Positions 36,605 to 47,973 of a stretch of DNA of 64,000 nucleotides are shown here, piece after piece. The stretch spans positions 376,456,877 through 376,520,876 of the forward strand of contig NC_081407.1 in NCBI RefSeq assembly GCF_030272615.1, read 5' to 3'. The position numbers and the translations under genes are program-made. The stretch comes from Cryptomeria japonica (Eukaryota; Streptophyta; Pinopsida; Cupressales; Cupressaceae). Positions within the stretch are counted from its first letter, which is position 1. The number at the start of each line of letters is the position of its first letter. Under the pieces are notes generated by a model. The model was not told the origin of the DNA. It saw only the letters and a list, made by a program, of their open reading frames with translations, and did not search any database.

Positions 36605-37760
36605 AGTTCATCAGAAGGATCTTCTAAGAAGATAGATAAGAGTAAAGGGAAAGGAAAGGGTAAGGCCCTAGTTGTTGTTGCTTCACAACCCAATTCTTGG
36701 ATAATTGACTCGGGTGCTTCGCACCACATGGCTTCTTCAAAAGATGATTTCACCTCTTTAGAGCCATGTTCTATGCCTTCCATACTAATGGGTGATGACA
36801 CTCCTATTGAAGTGCATGGGAGAGGGTTTGTTGATGTGGATGAAGGAACATTTAAGGATGTCCTTTGTGTTCCATCTTTATCAACTAATCTCCTATCTGT
36901 TTATAAGATCACTCACACTAGTTCTAGCAAGTGAGTTGTGTTCACACCAGATATAGTGGTAATCAGTGAAATACATAATGGGTCTACTATTGCTATGGGA
37001 AAAGAAGATCATCAATCCAGATTATATTAGTTTTCTCACTTTGTTCCTAACTCTCCTTTGATAGTTTTACTCACTTGTGCAGATGAGAATAGTTGTTTGT
37101 GGCATCAACGATTTGGCCACTTGAACTATCGTTACTTGCAACAACTCAGTAAATGAGACATGATTTCAGGGTTGCCTTCTATTCAATTTTCTGATGGAGT
37201 TTTCCAGGGATGTATTCTTGGTAAGCATTCTGAGGAGAAGTATGGTAAAGGCAAAGCATGGAGAGCTCCACAGCTATTGGAGTTGGTACATAGTGACTTG
37301 GCGGGACCATTTCCACAACCATCTTTTAGCAGGGCTAGATATGTCTTAACATTTATTGATGACTTTTCCAGATTTACATGGGTTTACTTTCTCAAACAAA
37401 AGTCTGAGGCATTTGAGAATTTTCTAGATTTCAAAGATTTTGCAGAGAAACAATCTAGGAAGTTCATCAAGATTTTGCGTATAGATAATTGGGGTGAATA
37501 TGTTAATAATCAGTTTGAACAATTTTGTGCTTCAGAAGGTATCAACATGCAGTACATAGTTCTATATAGTCCTCAGCAAAATGGTGTCGCAGAACGGAAG
37601 AATAGGTCCTTGAAGGAGATGGAAAATTATATGATTCACTCCAAGTCTTTGGCACCTCAGTATTGGGCAGAGGCCATCAATTGTGCATGTTACATCTAGA
37701 ACCGAGTTCCTCATAATGTTGTGAAGGGGGTAACTCCTTTTCAAGCTTGGACCGATCGGA
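36605..37760 (+). pseudogene. pol: Copia protease and integrase region
   Basis: The protease has an intact 'WIIDSGASHHM' active site (about 36700-36732). The integrase zinc-binding region follows ('LWHQRFGHLNYRYLQQL', about 37099-37149), but the Cys part is eroded. In the core, the first Asp lies in 'LVHSDLAGPF' (about 37285) and the third acidic residue in 'PQQNGVAERKN' (about 37572-37605). Between them 'RIDNWGEY' has Trp where Gly is usual. In-frame stops lie at about 36932, 37028, 37155 and 37697, and a frameshift follows near 37790. Confidence 0.9.
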
Positions 37761-37787
37761 AACCTACAGTTAAACATTTTAGAGTGT

Positions 37788-39843
37788 TTGGTTCTTGCAT
37801 GGGCCCACATTCCAGCCCACATTCCACCAGAGAAATGCAAGGCTATGGATCCACAGAGCAAACCTTGCATATTTGTTGGGTATCTAGATGATGTCAAAGG
37901 GTATAGACTTCTCCATCCCTCTACACATGAGTTGTTCATTGAGAGGAGTGTTCATTTTGAGGAGAGTTCTTCTATTTCTTCTCATACCACTTCTCCATCC
38001 ACTATCACATTGGAGACATTGCATGATGATGACAGTTCTTCTGAGGATCTTAATCCTCCTAATCCTGATGAGGAGTCTTCATCCTCCACTTCAGATGGTG
38101 ACAGTGATGGTGAGGATTCACATTCTTCTCATAGTCATCCTTTGGAGGTTGATGATTCTCCCCCAAACTCTCTAGCTTCAGTGCCTCTTTGGGCTCAACA
38201 AACTTTTGAGTCAGCAGGAGATTGGCTTGGTGATCCATCAGATTCTAGAAGAACTAGGTCACAATTTCAGCAAGCTCCACATCTCTTCATTGCTTCAGCT
38301 TCTAATCCACAGTCTTTTCGAGAAGCTACAGGTGTTCCCAAATGGGATGCTACAATGCAAGAAGAGTTTAATTCCTTGGAAAGGAATCACACATGGGATT
38401 TAGTTCCTCTTCCTAAGGGAAGGAAACTTGTTCGATGCAAGTGGATCTATCAAACAAAATTTGCAGTAGATGGGTCAGTTGATAGGTATAAGGCTCGCTT
38501 GGTAGCAAAAGGTTTTTCCCAAGTTCTAGGGGTTGATTACTCTAAGACTTTTACTCTAGTTGCTAAGATGAATTCCATCCGGCTTGTCCTTGCTATTGCT
38601 GCAACCCATCATTGGGAAGTTCATGAGATGGATGTCAAGAGTACATTTCTTCATGGTGACCTTTAGGAGGAAATCTACATGGAGCAGCCACAAGGGTTTG
38701 TTCAAGATCCTTCACTTTTGTGTCTACTTCAAAAGTCTCTTTATGGCCTCAAACAAGCTCCTCGAGCTTGGTATGCCAAGATGGACTCCTTCCTTCTGAT
38801 AGTTGGTTTTACTCAATGCCATTTTGATCCGAACATCTACATTCTACACTAGGAAAATACTCTCACATTTCTAGTTCTCTATGTTGATGACTTGTTGATC
38901 ACAGGGAGTCACTCATCCACCATCAAGGTAGTGAAAACTACTCTATATGATAGATTTTTGATGTCAAACTTGGGTCTTTTACATTAATTCTTGGGAATTG
39001 AGATTACTCAATCTTTTTCTAGCATCTTCCTTGGACAACCCAAGTATGCACTCAATATGCTCTCTAGATTTTGCATGGCTAATTGTAAGCCTGCACCTAC
39101 TCCTTTTTTATCTAGGGTCAAACTTGAGGCTAAGTTCTCTTCACCTTTGGTTGATAGCACTTTATATCGACAAATTGTTGGGAGCCTCATCTACTTGACT
39201 CATACGAGACTTGACATTTCATATGTGGTGGGCATGGTCTCTACATTCATGCAAGAGCCACATGAGTTGCATTGAAAAGTAGCTAAGTGGATTCTCCACT
39301 ACATTTAGGGTACTCACAATTATGGAATTCAGTATGCAACAGGCATGGATATTGACTTGGTGGGATATACGAATGTAGATTGGGCGAGTGATTCTCAAGA
39401 TCACAAATCCACTTCAGGGTATTGCTTCTCACTTGGTTTTGGTCCAGTTTATTGGTCGAGTAAGAAGCAATCTGCAATTGCTCTTTCATCAACAAAGGCT
39501 GAGTATCGAGGGGTAGTTAATGTCACCACTGAGGCTATTTGGCTTCAGAATATTCTCACTGATTTTGGTATTCCAGTTAGGAAGCCTACTATCATCTTTT
39601 GTGGTAATCAAAGTGCTATACAAATCTCAAGAAATCCAGTTCATCACCAGAGGATGAAACACATTGAGATACATATGCACTATATCTAGGAGCTCATTCA
39701 GGAAGACATCATTGATCTTAAGTATTGTTCTAAAATGGAACAAACTACAGACTTCTTCACCAAACCCTTCATTGAAAGCAAGTTCCTTCATTTGCGATCT
39801 TTGCTTGGGATACGACAGGTGTCTACTTCAGGAGGGACTTCTT
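37788..39843 (+). pseudogene. pol: Copia reverse transcriptase and RNase H region
   Basis: After a Ser/Asp-rich linker, the RT domain starts near 38330 ('PKWDATMQEEFNSLERNHTW') and continues through 'RCKWIYQTKF', 'ARLVAKGFSQ', 'SLYGLKQAPRAWY' (about 38735-38775) and the catalytic 'YVDDLL' (about 38881-38898). RNase H follows at about 39345-39690 ('STSGYCFSLG', 'SSTKAEYRGVV'). Stops occur at 38665, 38851, 38985, 39273, 39307 and 39687. Catalytic residues largely survive, so loss of function comes from point nonsense changes more than from deletions. Confidence 0.93.
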
Positions 39844-40007
39844 AGTCCTTCTTTCTTCCTTTCTTTCTCTCCTTATTTAGGGGGGGGCTATTCCTCTTAT
39901 GGGGGGCTTATTCTTTTGGGGGGCCTATCTATGTACATGGGTACCTTACATGGTTGCATTTGTCGGGACCCATATTTTCACCCACCTAAGATATGCTTAA
40001 GGGGGGG

Positions 40008-40648
40008 TGTTAGTGTAGGTTTTTTATTTTCCTTATGTTAGGGGGTATTTATTTTTCCTACACATATATTATTTAAGCTTGCTTAGGTTAATAGGAGTGG
40101 TTTATATGAGGACACGTGGTGAAATTCTTCAGCTACATTTGTAACTCTCCACCTCACATGGGTAGTTGAGTTTCACACCCTCTTTTGGCTTGTTGTGCCA
40201 CCTCTCATAACCACTATTTTGTCATTTCCTAAGTGGGTTATGGGGTAGTTGGGTTTCACACCCTCTTTTGGCCTTATGTGCCAACTTTCTCAACTCCTTT
40301 TTTGTCTTCATGTAAGGAGGCTATGCCACATGTTTTGGCATTTACCAAGAAGGTAAAACCTCCCACTTTTTATGGGGAATAGGAGTTAATGCACCCCTTG
40401 GATGTATATGCTTATATATTTCTATATAGTAAGCACTATACTCTCACCTTCACTAGTCAAGTTATTGAAGTGATAGCTCAGTGAGAGTCTTCTCCAAATT
40501 CTCCTCTTTGTTTCTATTTCTCTCTCATATTGAAATTATCTTCATTCAGCTATTTTGATCTTCGCTCATCCATTGTGTGAGGAGTTGCATGTGATCTACG
40601 ACCAACATCAGATCTTGGCTCGATTCTCGCTTCTCATAGAATCTCACA
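40008..40648 (+). repeat. Copia 3' LTR
   Basis: 641 bp, preceded by AAGGGGGGG (39999-40007). Three further G-runs lie upstream at 39880, 39901 and 39918. It ends ATCTCACA and is followed by the ATTTG duplication at 40649-40653. Confidence 0.95.
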
Positions 40649-42260
40649 ATTTGGGCCCACCATATGTAAAAGGTGGTACATCATATGTGAACTAACCCTT
40701 ATCCACTTTTGATTTCATATCATTGCTGAAATAGTCTACCTTTGATCCATTTCTTGAAGTGTAATAAATCTAGCTTCAATTCATTTCTAAATCTAATAGG
40801 TTTGTTTTTGCTTTAAAAGGAGGAATGACCAAGAAAAAAGGTTAAAAGATGAATTGACAAACCAAATGGTTGAGTGGTTTGGAAATGACGCCTTTGACAA
40901 AACCAAGCTCCTTGAAAAGGTTGGCACACATCTAAAGTATGTGAGGGACCAATACAGGACCCATTTGGACAAGAACCTAAAGTACAAACATCCCCCCATG
41001 ATTCCAGAGAGGGAGTGGAAGGACCTGATTTTGGATGCCAAGGAGAGAATTGAAATGGAAAAAGGAAATACACCACTAGACACTAGAAGAAGGTACAGGA
41101 TACTATTCAGAATGTAATTATGTACTAATTAATTACTCTTTATATTTATATAATCTAACATATTTCAAACTTTTTATGGCTGAGTGACACGTCAAAGGCA
41201 ACCAAGGTAAGGCAAGAAAAGCATGGACAACACAAACTCGACTCTGGTGGTTACATGAAACTTGCTGCACGAATTGTTAGTATCTCATGTAAATGAAATA
41301 TTGCATCAAAATATTAACAAATTGCAAACATTTTTTTTATCAAACAATGCAAGCAAAATTCACAGTACCAAGCAAAAATGCAGGGCTCTGAATTCAATAG
41401 AGCGCCCATAGAAGATGACAAGAAAATTGCCTACGAGAATTGAGTGGGCATACACAACATTCGAGTGCATCCATCACATAGGTAAATATGGTAAATGGAA
41501 GTTGTTTCAAATTGAATACTTTACCAATAATCTAATTGATGTTGAGTTCCAACATAAAGTGACTATATTTGTTTTAAATAAGCAAGCAATGATAACAATG
41601 TGCATGTCACTGGAATGCAGCCTACTAATTGTGAAACACCACCTGCACATGAAGGTTCAGATGTGCATCCCAGTAGTGGAGGTATTCATTTTCTGTTCAA
41701 ATTTATTTATTTAGCTATTAATACAATTAAACATCTTAATTTGTAATTAGAGTAGTAATTAATGTAACCATTTTTGTTAATATTTTAGAGCATGTAGTTG
41801 GTGGTGAGCAAGTGGAGCATGATCTGGGTACACAACCTCAAGAATGTGATGTTCCCCACTCAGGTAAAGAGGACCACTATTATTGCTTTAAAAAAATATA
41901 ATTGTAATTGGTGTTTATCATTAATGTAACCTTTAGTATTTCAACTCCAATAGATCTAGAGGGTGTTCAGCATGTTGAGGTTGAGGCTACACAAAATGAT
42001 GTGGCCCCATCAGGTAAAGAGCACAACAATTATGTTCTCTAAATTAATGAAATACTTGTAACAATAATAAATTTTTGTTTTGAATTTAACCCATTTGTTT
42101 GTTATTGTAGAGGACCCCCCTTCGCTTTAGTGTCCTCATCCTCAGTATAGAACTAGGCATAAATTGAGATCACGAGCAGTTGGCGGAACATCTGCAGAGG
42201 GGGGCAATGATGAAGAAACCGATGTTCCACTTAGTCTTTTCATAACTTCAAAGAAAAAAT
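40649..42260 (+). pseudogene. 3' part of second CACTA gene (En/Spm plant transposase-like)
   Basis: The open segment at about 40815-41093 reads 'LTNQMVEWFGNDAFDKTKLL' then 'DQYRTHLDKNLKYKHPPMIP' and 'EREWKDLILDAKERIE'. After an intron-like gap comes 'AKATKVRQEKHGQHKLDSGG' with 'YMKLA' (about 41195-41268), resembling the conserved SGGY-type core of plant En/Spm transposase-associated proteins. Later short exons (about 41790-41865, 41955-42015 and 42111-42260) are acidic and end in 'LSLFITSKKK' and a stop. It lies on the same strand as the TNP2 gene, as expected for CACTA. The TAG near 42128 and several lost junctions mark it as decayed. Confidence 0.68.
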
Positions 42261-42530
42261 AAAGAAAGAAATGATTGTAATCTAAATTATTTGATAATGA
42301 CTGATTTTTACGTGTTAGTGAATGTAATTATATGCTAATTAATGGTTATGGATGATATGTGTTAATTAATATTGATGAATGTTACGTGTTAATTAATGTT
42401 AATCAATGTTATGTGTTAATGAACATTATGTCATATTAATGAATGAATGCTATATATTATTAATGGTAGAAAGAATTAATGAATGAATGTTATAAGATGT
42501 TAATGGGGAATTTAGAGTGATGTTAGGGGG
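42261..42530. repeat. Degenerate AT-rich tandem repeat
   Basis: Words such as 'GAATGTTACGTGTTAATTAA' and 'CAATGTTATGTGTTAATGAA' recur at about 27-31 bp from about 42305 to 42500. The block lies just after the last CACTA exon, where CACTA elements carry subterminal repeats. No CACTA-type terminus was found nearby. Confidence 0.5.
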
Positions 42531-43700
42531 AGGGGGGAGGGGCCAAATGAGCTTCCACCTTCACGTGGTTGGCCCTGCTAAGTAGAGAATATTAAACTAT
42601 TCTCAAAACCAAGCAAAGCTCAACAAGGTAACACACTTTTCAATATTTCATTATGTTTCACAGTTAATCTTATTGACTAATTTATATCAAATCTTAATTG
42701 CAGGGTCCAATAGAGCCAACACGAACAACAACAACACAAGTTGCTTGGTATAATGAACTCCCATATTGTCTTGTCTGTACACGAACAATATGAGTTGCTT
42801 CTAGTGTTGATATCCAAGGTAGGACTGCAAAAGTTATGAATATGCCTCATCCTTGTAAGTTTTTTTATTACTTGTAAGTAATAAATATGCCTCATCCTAG
42901 TAAGTTTTTTATTACCAAGAGAATAGTAAAAAGTGTGTTTGAGATTGTATCATCGATGCTTTTAAGGATTGTATCATGGATGCAAAAAATCTCTTCATTA
43001 ATCCTTGACTCATGATTGCTATAATACTTCTTTAGACTTCTCATGTCATTTGTTGCACTTCTTCACTATTTTGGACTGAGTTTCAACTATGAACTTGCCT
43101 TGACTTATGACTGTACCTAGCTTTGTCCTATCTTTGTAAGCTTCCTCTTTGAATTGTGGTTGTAGCTTTGATAATACCTTTTTAATGTTGCACTATTTGT
43201 AAGGAGGACAACTCCTAATGCATGTTGCAAATTGTGTTCTAGTGACTAAGACTAACCTAATGCATCTCAAAATGGCATAAATTGCTAGGATGGAGATATA
43301 GAAAATGAGTTCAAGACTGTTGTTGTAGAAATTATTCAATTTCTATGCTTGAAATTTATGTATATACACTATTTATAGTCTACTCTATATTTCCTACTCA
43401 GCTACTCCTATTGCTTTAAAATGAAATGTGAACTGATGAATTGTATTCTATAGATGACCAGTGCCTTTCTTCACTGTTTGGGCTACAGAGTTTTTATATT
43501 TCTTTAGGACTTATTGTGTAAACTTATGAGACAATTTTTAAACCCACCACCTCTCGATGAGTCTGTCAGTTACATTATTACCAAGCACTGTGGCTTTTCA
43601 GCATATAACCGATAACCAACATTTTTTGTTTAACAAACTAGAAGATAAGCAAATTGAGTATTGCCATCTCCTCACCAATACCTATTTGGTATCCATCAGT
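42531..43700. other. Unassigned DNA
   Basis: Begins with a purine run (about 42525-42543). An exon-like stretch sits near 42700-42860, and a 45-bp direct duplication starting TATGCCTCATCC lies at 42841 and 42886. The rest (to 43700) shows no gene, LTR end or repeat I can name. Confidence 0.35.
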
Positions 43701-43739
43701 CCCTTTTTATGTCGAAGAAACCCTGGGCTTCGGTGACTT

Positions 43740-44145
43740 CCTTTAGTTTTCCATCGAAATGATTTTTCAATCGATATCACTATGCTCCTTCGATGAATGG
43801 GTCCGTTGTCTCACCGAAGCCCCTTTTATCCTCTCTTTGTCATCTTCCACCAATAAAGTTGTATCGATGAAACCATGTGTATCAGAGACATGCCTTTTAG
43901 TCTCCTCGAAACTCATATTTTCATCGAAGTCTTTTTGTTGTCCACCGAGTTTCATGTCGAAGAGACTTTAGACTTCAGTGACTTCTTTTGTCCTCCCATC
44001 GAAACTCATATCTTTATCGATATCATTCATCGATGAAGTTTTCTTTTGTTTTATTGATATCACTTTTTCGATGAGAATGCTTTTTTCGGTGAATCTTCTT
44101 TATATTGCATCGATGATATTGTTTCTTCGAAAGCGTTTTCTCATC
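43740..44145. repeat. Dispersed TCGATGAA/ATCGA motif cluster
   Basis: ATCGA, TCGATG or TCGAAG occurs about twenty times in 400 bp at irregular 10-40 bp spacing, for example near 43753, 43770, 43789, 43861, 43908, 43924, 43998, 44017, 44030 and 44109. It overlaps the C-terminal coding part of the coiled-coil gene and may reflect an expanded degenerate peptide repeat. Confidence 0.5.
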
Positions 44146-44526
44146 GGTGGGGGCCACCTCTGCTTTCTTCTTTCTATTTTCAGTGTCTTTACAAAATCTC
44201 ATGGTCATGTCTTGCATCTCATTTCTCAAAGACATATTCTCTTGTTTTAGTTTGCTTATCAGATCATTAAGAGTCTCTTTCTCATCATCATCACTCTGTA
44301 TCTTCTCATGAAGTTCTCTTCTTTTGTTCCTAGCAATAGTGAGATTTTCCTGAAGTCCTTGAATGATTTCTTGTGCAGTCTTTAGATCATCTTCAAGTTT
44401 TATATTCTTTAATTTTTTTGCATCATAATCTACAAGAGATGTTTCTAGTTGCTTTCTCAGATTATCCATCTGTACCGGTGTCAGAATCTTCCTCAAGCTA
44501 TTAGGCTTTTGAAAATAGAGGACCAA
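43767..44526 (-). pseudogene. Coiled-coil protein gene of an LTR element without pol
   Basis: The minus-strand frame starts just inside the LTR primer site. A likely start is 'MDNLRKQLETSLVDY' (about 44469), followed by a long Lys/Glu/Leu heptad-like coiled coil ('LKTAQEIIQGLQENLTIARN', 'LNDLISKLKQENMSLRNEM') and a Lys/Arg-rich tail to about 44023. A shifted continuation at 43955-43767 ('FDENMSFEETKRHVSD') is studded with ATCGATGAA words. There is no capsid, zinc knuckle, protease, RT or integrase. I do not recognise the family. It may be a gag-like protein of a non-autonomous element or captured host coding sequence. Confidence 0.55.
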
Positions 44527-44538
44527 GCTCTAATACCA
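44527..44538 (-). other. Primer binding site of the coiled-coil LTR element
   Basis: On the minus strand TGGTATTAGAGC lies two bases inside the LTR end, the same primer class as in the other copia elements here. Confidence 0.8.
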
Positions 44539-44540
44539 AT

Positions 44541-45326
44541 TGTTAGGATTCCCAAAGATACTGTGAGGGGGGTTGAATTAGTATCTTTCCGATTAATGGA
44601 TTTTCTTGACTTATTAAATGAATTGCATCTCAAAAAAGCATACCTATAAACAAGAATTAATGTAGTAAATAAGAACAATAACCACAACATAGAAAGCACA
44701 CCATAACATAATATTTTTAACAAGGAAACCTAGTGTGGGAAAAACCTTGGTGGTATTTGTGACCCACAATATTCGCTTACTAGCCAATAAGTGAATATTA
44801 CTGTTACAATAGGGGCCTGCACATGCAAGAAGGACAACTGCCTAAAGCTCACTGCTTAAATACAAAAGAGAAGTCTCATTGACTTACAAAAGTGGATTAT
44901 ATAAATCCAATGTCATGTACTACTTCAGATCAGCATCTGCTATGCCAGGTTTAGTACCGGTTTAATCTCATACAACTTCCAAAACCTTATTCCAAACTTT
45001 GCCTTAGTATTCGTATCTTAGTTCTGCAAATAATCTAACCATATCCGCCTATTCCTCTCTTACAAATGTTCTCTAAGATCTCATACTTATATATGAGCCT
45101 TATTACAATTTGCCTTGTCGACTTACAAAAAGATTTTACAATTAAATATAAAATACAATAAATAAAATCTTGTCAGCCAGGATGTTGGTGAACATCTTTG
45201 CCGCTACCGCTGTCGGTGTCTGTGCCTGTGCCGGTGTATGTCGGTGCCATAGGATTGTAAGGTTGCCATCAATGACAATACCTTCAATCACCTACAATTT
45301 CTCATTGGAGTGTGCATTTGCCAACA
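44541..45326 (-). repeat. 5' LTR of the coiled-coil element (minus strand)
   Basis: On the minus strand it begins TGTTGGCAAATGCACAC and ends GGGAATCCTAACA, 786 bp, followed by a primer binding site. It shares the 'TGTTGGCA' start, the 'GTCATTGATG' phrase and the 'GGGAAAAACC' block (about 44736) with the other copia LTRs in this window. No matching 3' LTR was found at lower coordinates, so the element is truncated or its partner has decayed. The start at 45326 is inferred from the TG and the family resemblance. Confidence 0.65.
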
Positions 45327-45815
45327 GGGCCCATGTAGGAGAAGACACCAAGGGGACCAAAGGATAGTGTGCAGACGTCAGTACATGCAAACGTAAGCCT
45401 ATAGAGTATGAAGATCATTGGGGGGGGTGAGGGGGGTCTGCGGACACCCCCAAAAAAAAAAAATTAATTTTTTTTCAAAAAAATTCCTTACAAAATTTTT
45501 CAATTTCTTTTATTTTGCGAAATGATAAGATAAGTTTTTTTTGCAAAAAAAACTTTTTTGAATTTTTTTTTTTCAGAATCCGTACCATACCACCCAAATT
45601 GGTCAAAAGTTTTCCTCCAAGCCCAAAATTTGACTTTCACCAAAATAGGTCGAATCTATACTCAAAATTCATGGAAATGGCCACCCGGATGCAATGGCAA
45701 GGTCGAATGTAGTCTAGGATGCCTCCAAAAGATATTGCTACTCAGATGTGCCTCTTGACATCGCAGTAATGCCTCTTAAGGATGAATCAAGGATGCTCTA
45801 ATGGCTCTGATACCA
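45327..45815. other. Remnant interior of a copia element, with G and A/T runs
   Basis: Lies between two minus-strand LTRs. Holds a G-run block (45420-45440), a C-run followed by A-runs (45445-45480) and a primer binding site at its right edge (45804-45815). No coding domain is seen. Confidence 0.4.
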
Positions 45816-46157
45816 TGTGAGATTTTGCCAAGATCAAGAGCTCAATGAAATGTACAAATAGAGACAAAATATAGCACAAGAATAAACTATATTCTCATCA
45901 ATAGATAAAAAGATTGTTCAATAGTTATACATACAATGAATATGAGCCTGCATATATAGGCAAGGCTATATGGATATGTGAGCACAAAAACATGACATGT
46001 GGCTCAATAAGAAACAATGGTAGGTAGGAGAAACAATAAAATATTCCACATGAGGTGGAGAACCCACCGAAGGTGGAATTATCACTGCACAATAAGTGGA
46101 TATGATAAAGTAGTAACAAGATCAACACCATAAAAGGTGGAAATTCTCCTACACACA
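45816..46157 (-). repeat. Short copia-type 5' LTR (minus strand)
   Basis: On the minus strand it starts near TGTGTAGGAGAATTTCC and ends GGCAAAATCTCACA, directly followed by TGGTATCAGAGCC (45803-45815). The end resembles that of the 34043 copia LTR (GCAAAATATCACA). It is about 342 bp, shorter than that relative. The outer boundary is uncertain by a few bases because of an ACACACAC run. No partner LTR is seen. Confidence 0.65.
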
Positions 46158-46910
46158 CTATCCCAATGTGGCACAAACACCTAAGTGTCTCATATGCAAA
46201 CTACTATGAAATGTGTTTCCTAAGTAAACTTAAGTATAGTGAAATAATATCCATGATGAAAAATTACTTAACCAATAGATCTTCAAGATCCTCCATACAT
46301 CCAATAATGTCATAGTGGTCTCTCCTATGGACAGATGGAAAGTACAGGTCCTGCTATCCCAGCACTCTACCAATGCAGTCATCATGGCAGTGTGTGCTCT
46401 GATCCTTAGCCATCAACCGACAAAATCCAATCCTATAACATTCAGAATCTCTATCTCATCTGCTCCTAGCCGCTTGTACAGCCGCATCATCACCGGCTAG
46501 TTCTCTCTCGATGCTAGCGGTCCTAAGTCCGCCTTCATTCAAGAAAAATACTTCATTATTCCTTTTCATTCTTTCTAATTCTACCCTATCCAATTCCTGA
46601 AGCATCCAGGTCATCATCTAAGCCAAATTTGACACCTATACCTATCTAATTCTTCACTTTCAACCTTTCCTGGTGCTCGCGCTAATTCATCTAGCGTACA
46701 CACCAAAAATGTAATGCTCATGCAGATGCCCTTAAATACATTTTCACTACCCCTAAACTAGTGTAATAGGTGAAAAATGATGAGGGGAGATCAAGTGGAA
46801 AGATTTAGTCCCCTCAAAAGAGGAATGAAAGTTTCACAAAAGATTCCCTTCAATTTTTCACACATTACATCCAAAAAAGGGGTTGAATTCACTAGATCTG
46901 ATCCCTAATG
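46158..46910. other. Unassigned DNA
   Basis: No gene or repeat recognised. A 61-codon plus-strand open frame (46315-46500) has no motif. Confidence 0.3.
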
Positions 46911-46915
46911 GTAAG

Positions 46916-47973
46916 TGCCATGTATCTGTGAAGTGTGCACCTATTATACCTATAGATGCAACACAAAACACTCAATAAATCATTACAAGCAATGGTTAGA
47001 AAATTAATCAACAAAAGATAAACCATAGCTAATCGATCTATTGCCTCCTAGTAAATGTGAGTATGAATTTTGCTCTCAAATCTGATTATGCAAATTCCAA
47101 TGACTTGACTACACTTAGATGGAGGATTTAAATGATGAAGATGCATGATCTAGCAATGATAGCATGATTAAGCTACATTATTTCATGATTATTCTAGATA
47201 ATAAGCTATAATAAGGATGCAATTAAGCTATAATGATAACATTGCTAAAATGATAAACTAGAAGCTAGATGCCTATAGTAACAATGCATAAGATGAAAAT
47301 GAGATGGGATCAAATTAGGGACATGGATGAGATGAATGGACCCTTTGTGCTCCAAAATGAGGTCTATTTATAGGATTTCCAAGGCTAGGGGTGAGATGGC
47401 AGGAATCAATGGTCAAGATTAAGTGTGAAGATATCAATGGTTGAATTGGAGGAGGTTGGCAAAGGGGTTGGATTAAAGGGAACATCTATCATCTCTATGT
47501 TGACAAGTGTCAAGAGGATTCTAGAAGAGGTTGGATGAAAGGAAACACTTAGTGACAAGTGTCACAAAGCTTTTCTCATGAGAGGGTAAAGTTTTCAAGG
47601 AAAGGGGATAGGTGGCTAGATGGAATGGGTTAGGTTAGGTGGTTAAAACTTAGGAGAATTTGAATTTAGAAAATCAGTTAATAGGAAAAGGCTAATTAAT
47701 TTCAACAACTCATAATTGATTTGTTTTAATTAATTAAATTGTGGAGAATTAGAAGAAATGATTTTGATGGGGAAGAATTAATTAATTTGAATTAATTAAT
47801 CAAAGGGGATTATTGAAATGAACCTATTAAATAAATCCTTAGATTTATTAATAAGTAGATGAAAAGGGAGATTTAATCAAATTATTGATGAATTCAATTA
47901 AATTGGGGAGGGGGATTAATTAAATAATTGCTTATTCAATTAATTATCTTCAGACCATTTTTAGGTGTGTACA
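46916..47973 (-). repeat. Tat element 3' LTR
   Basis: 1,058 bp. On the minus strand it begins TGTACACACC and ends GATACATGGCA, next to a purine tract AAAGAGGGGCAAAA (47974-47987). The stretch at 46916-47365 matches 59116-59562. Confidence 0.88.

Larger units (their letters stand above)
34043..40648 (+). mobile_element. Full-length Ty1/copia retrotransposon inside the CACTA element
   Basis: 6,606-bp element with 640- and 641-bp LTRs (TGTTAGTGTAGG...CACA), a perfect ATTTG duplication, a primer binding site right after the 5' LTR and a purine tract right before the 3' LTR. The coding order gag, protease, integrase, reverse transcriptase, RNase H is that of copia. All genes carry stops or shifts. 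LTR divergence by eye is a few percent, so the insertion is not very recent. It splits the second CACTA gene. Confidence 0.95.

Noticed and set aside
45420-45480. G-run then C-run block as a possible terminator or origin
   Set aside because: More likely a purine-tract remnant of a copia element; plant nuclear context gives no reason for a bacterial-type signal.
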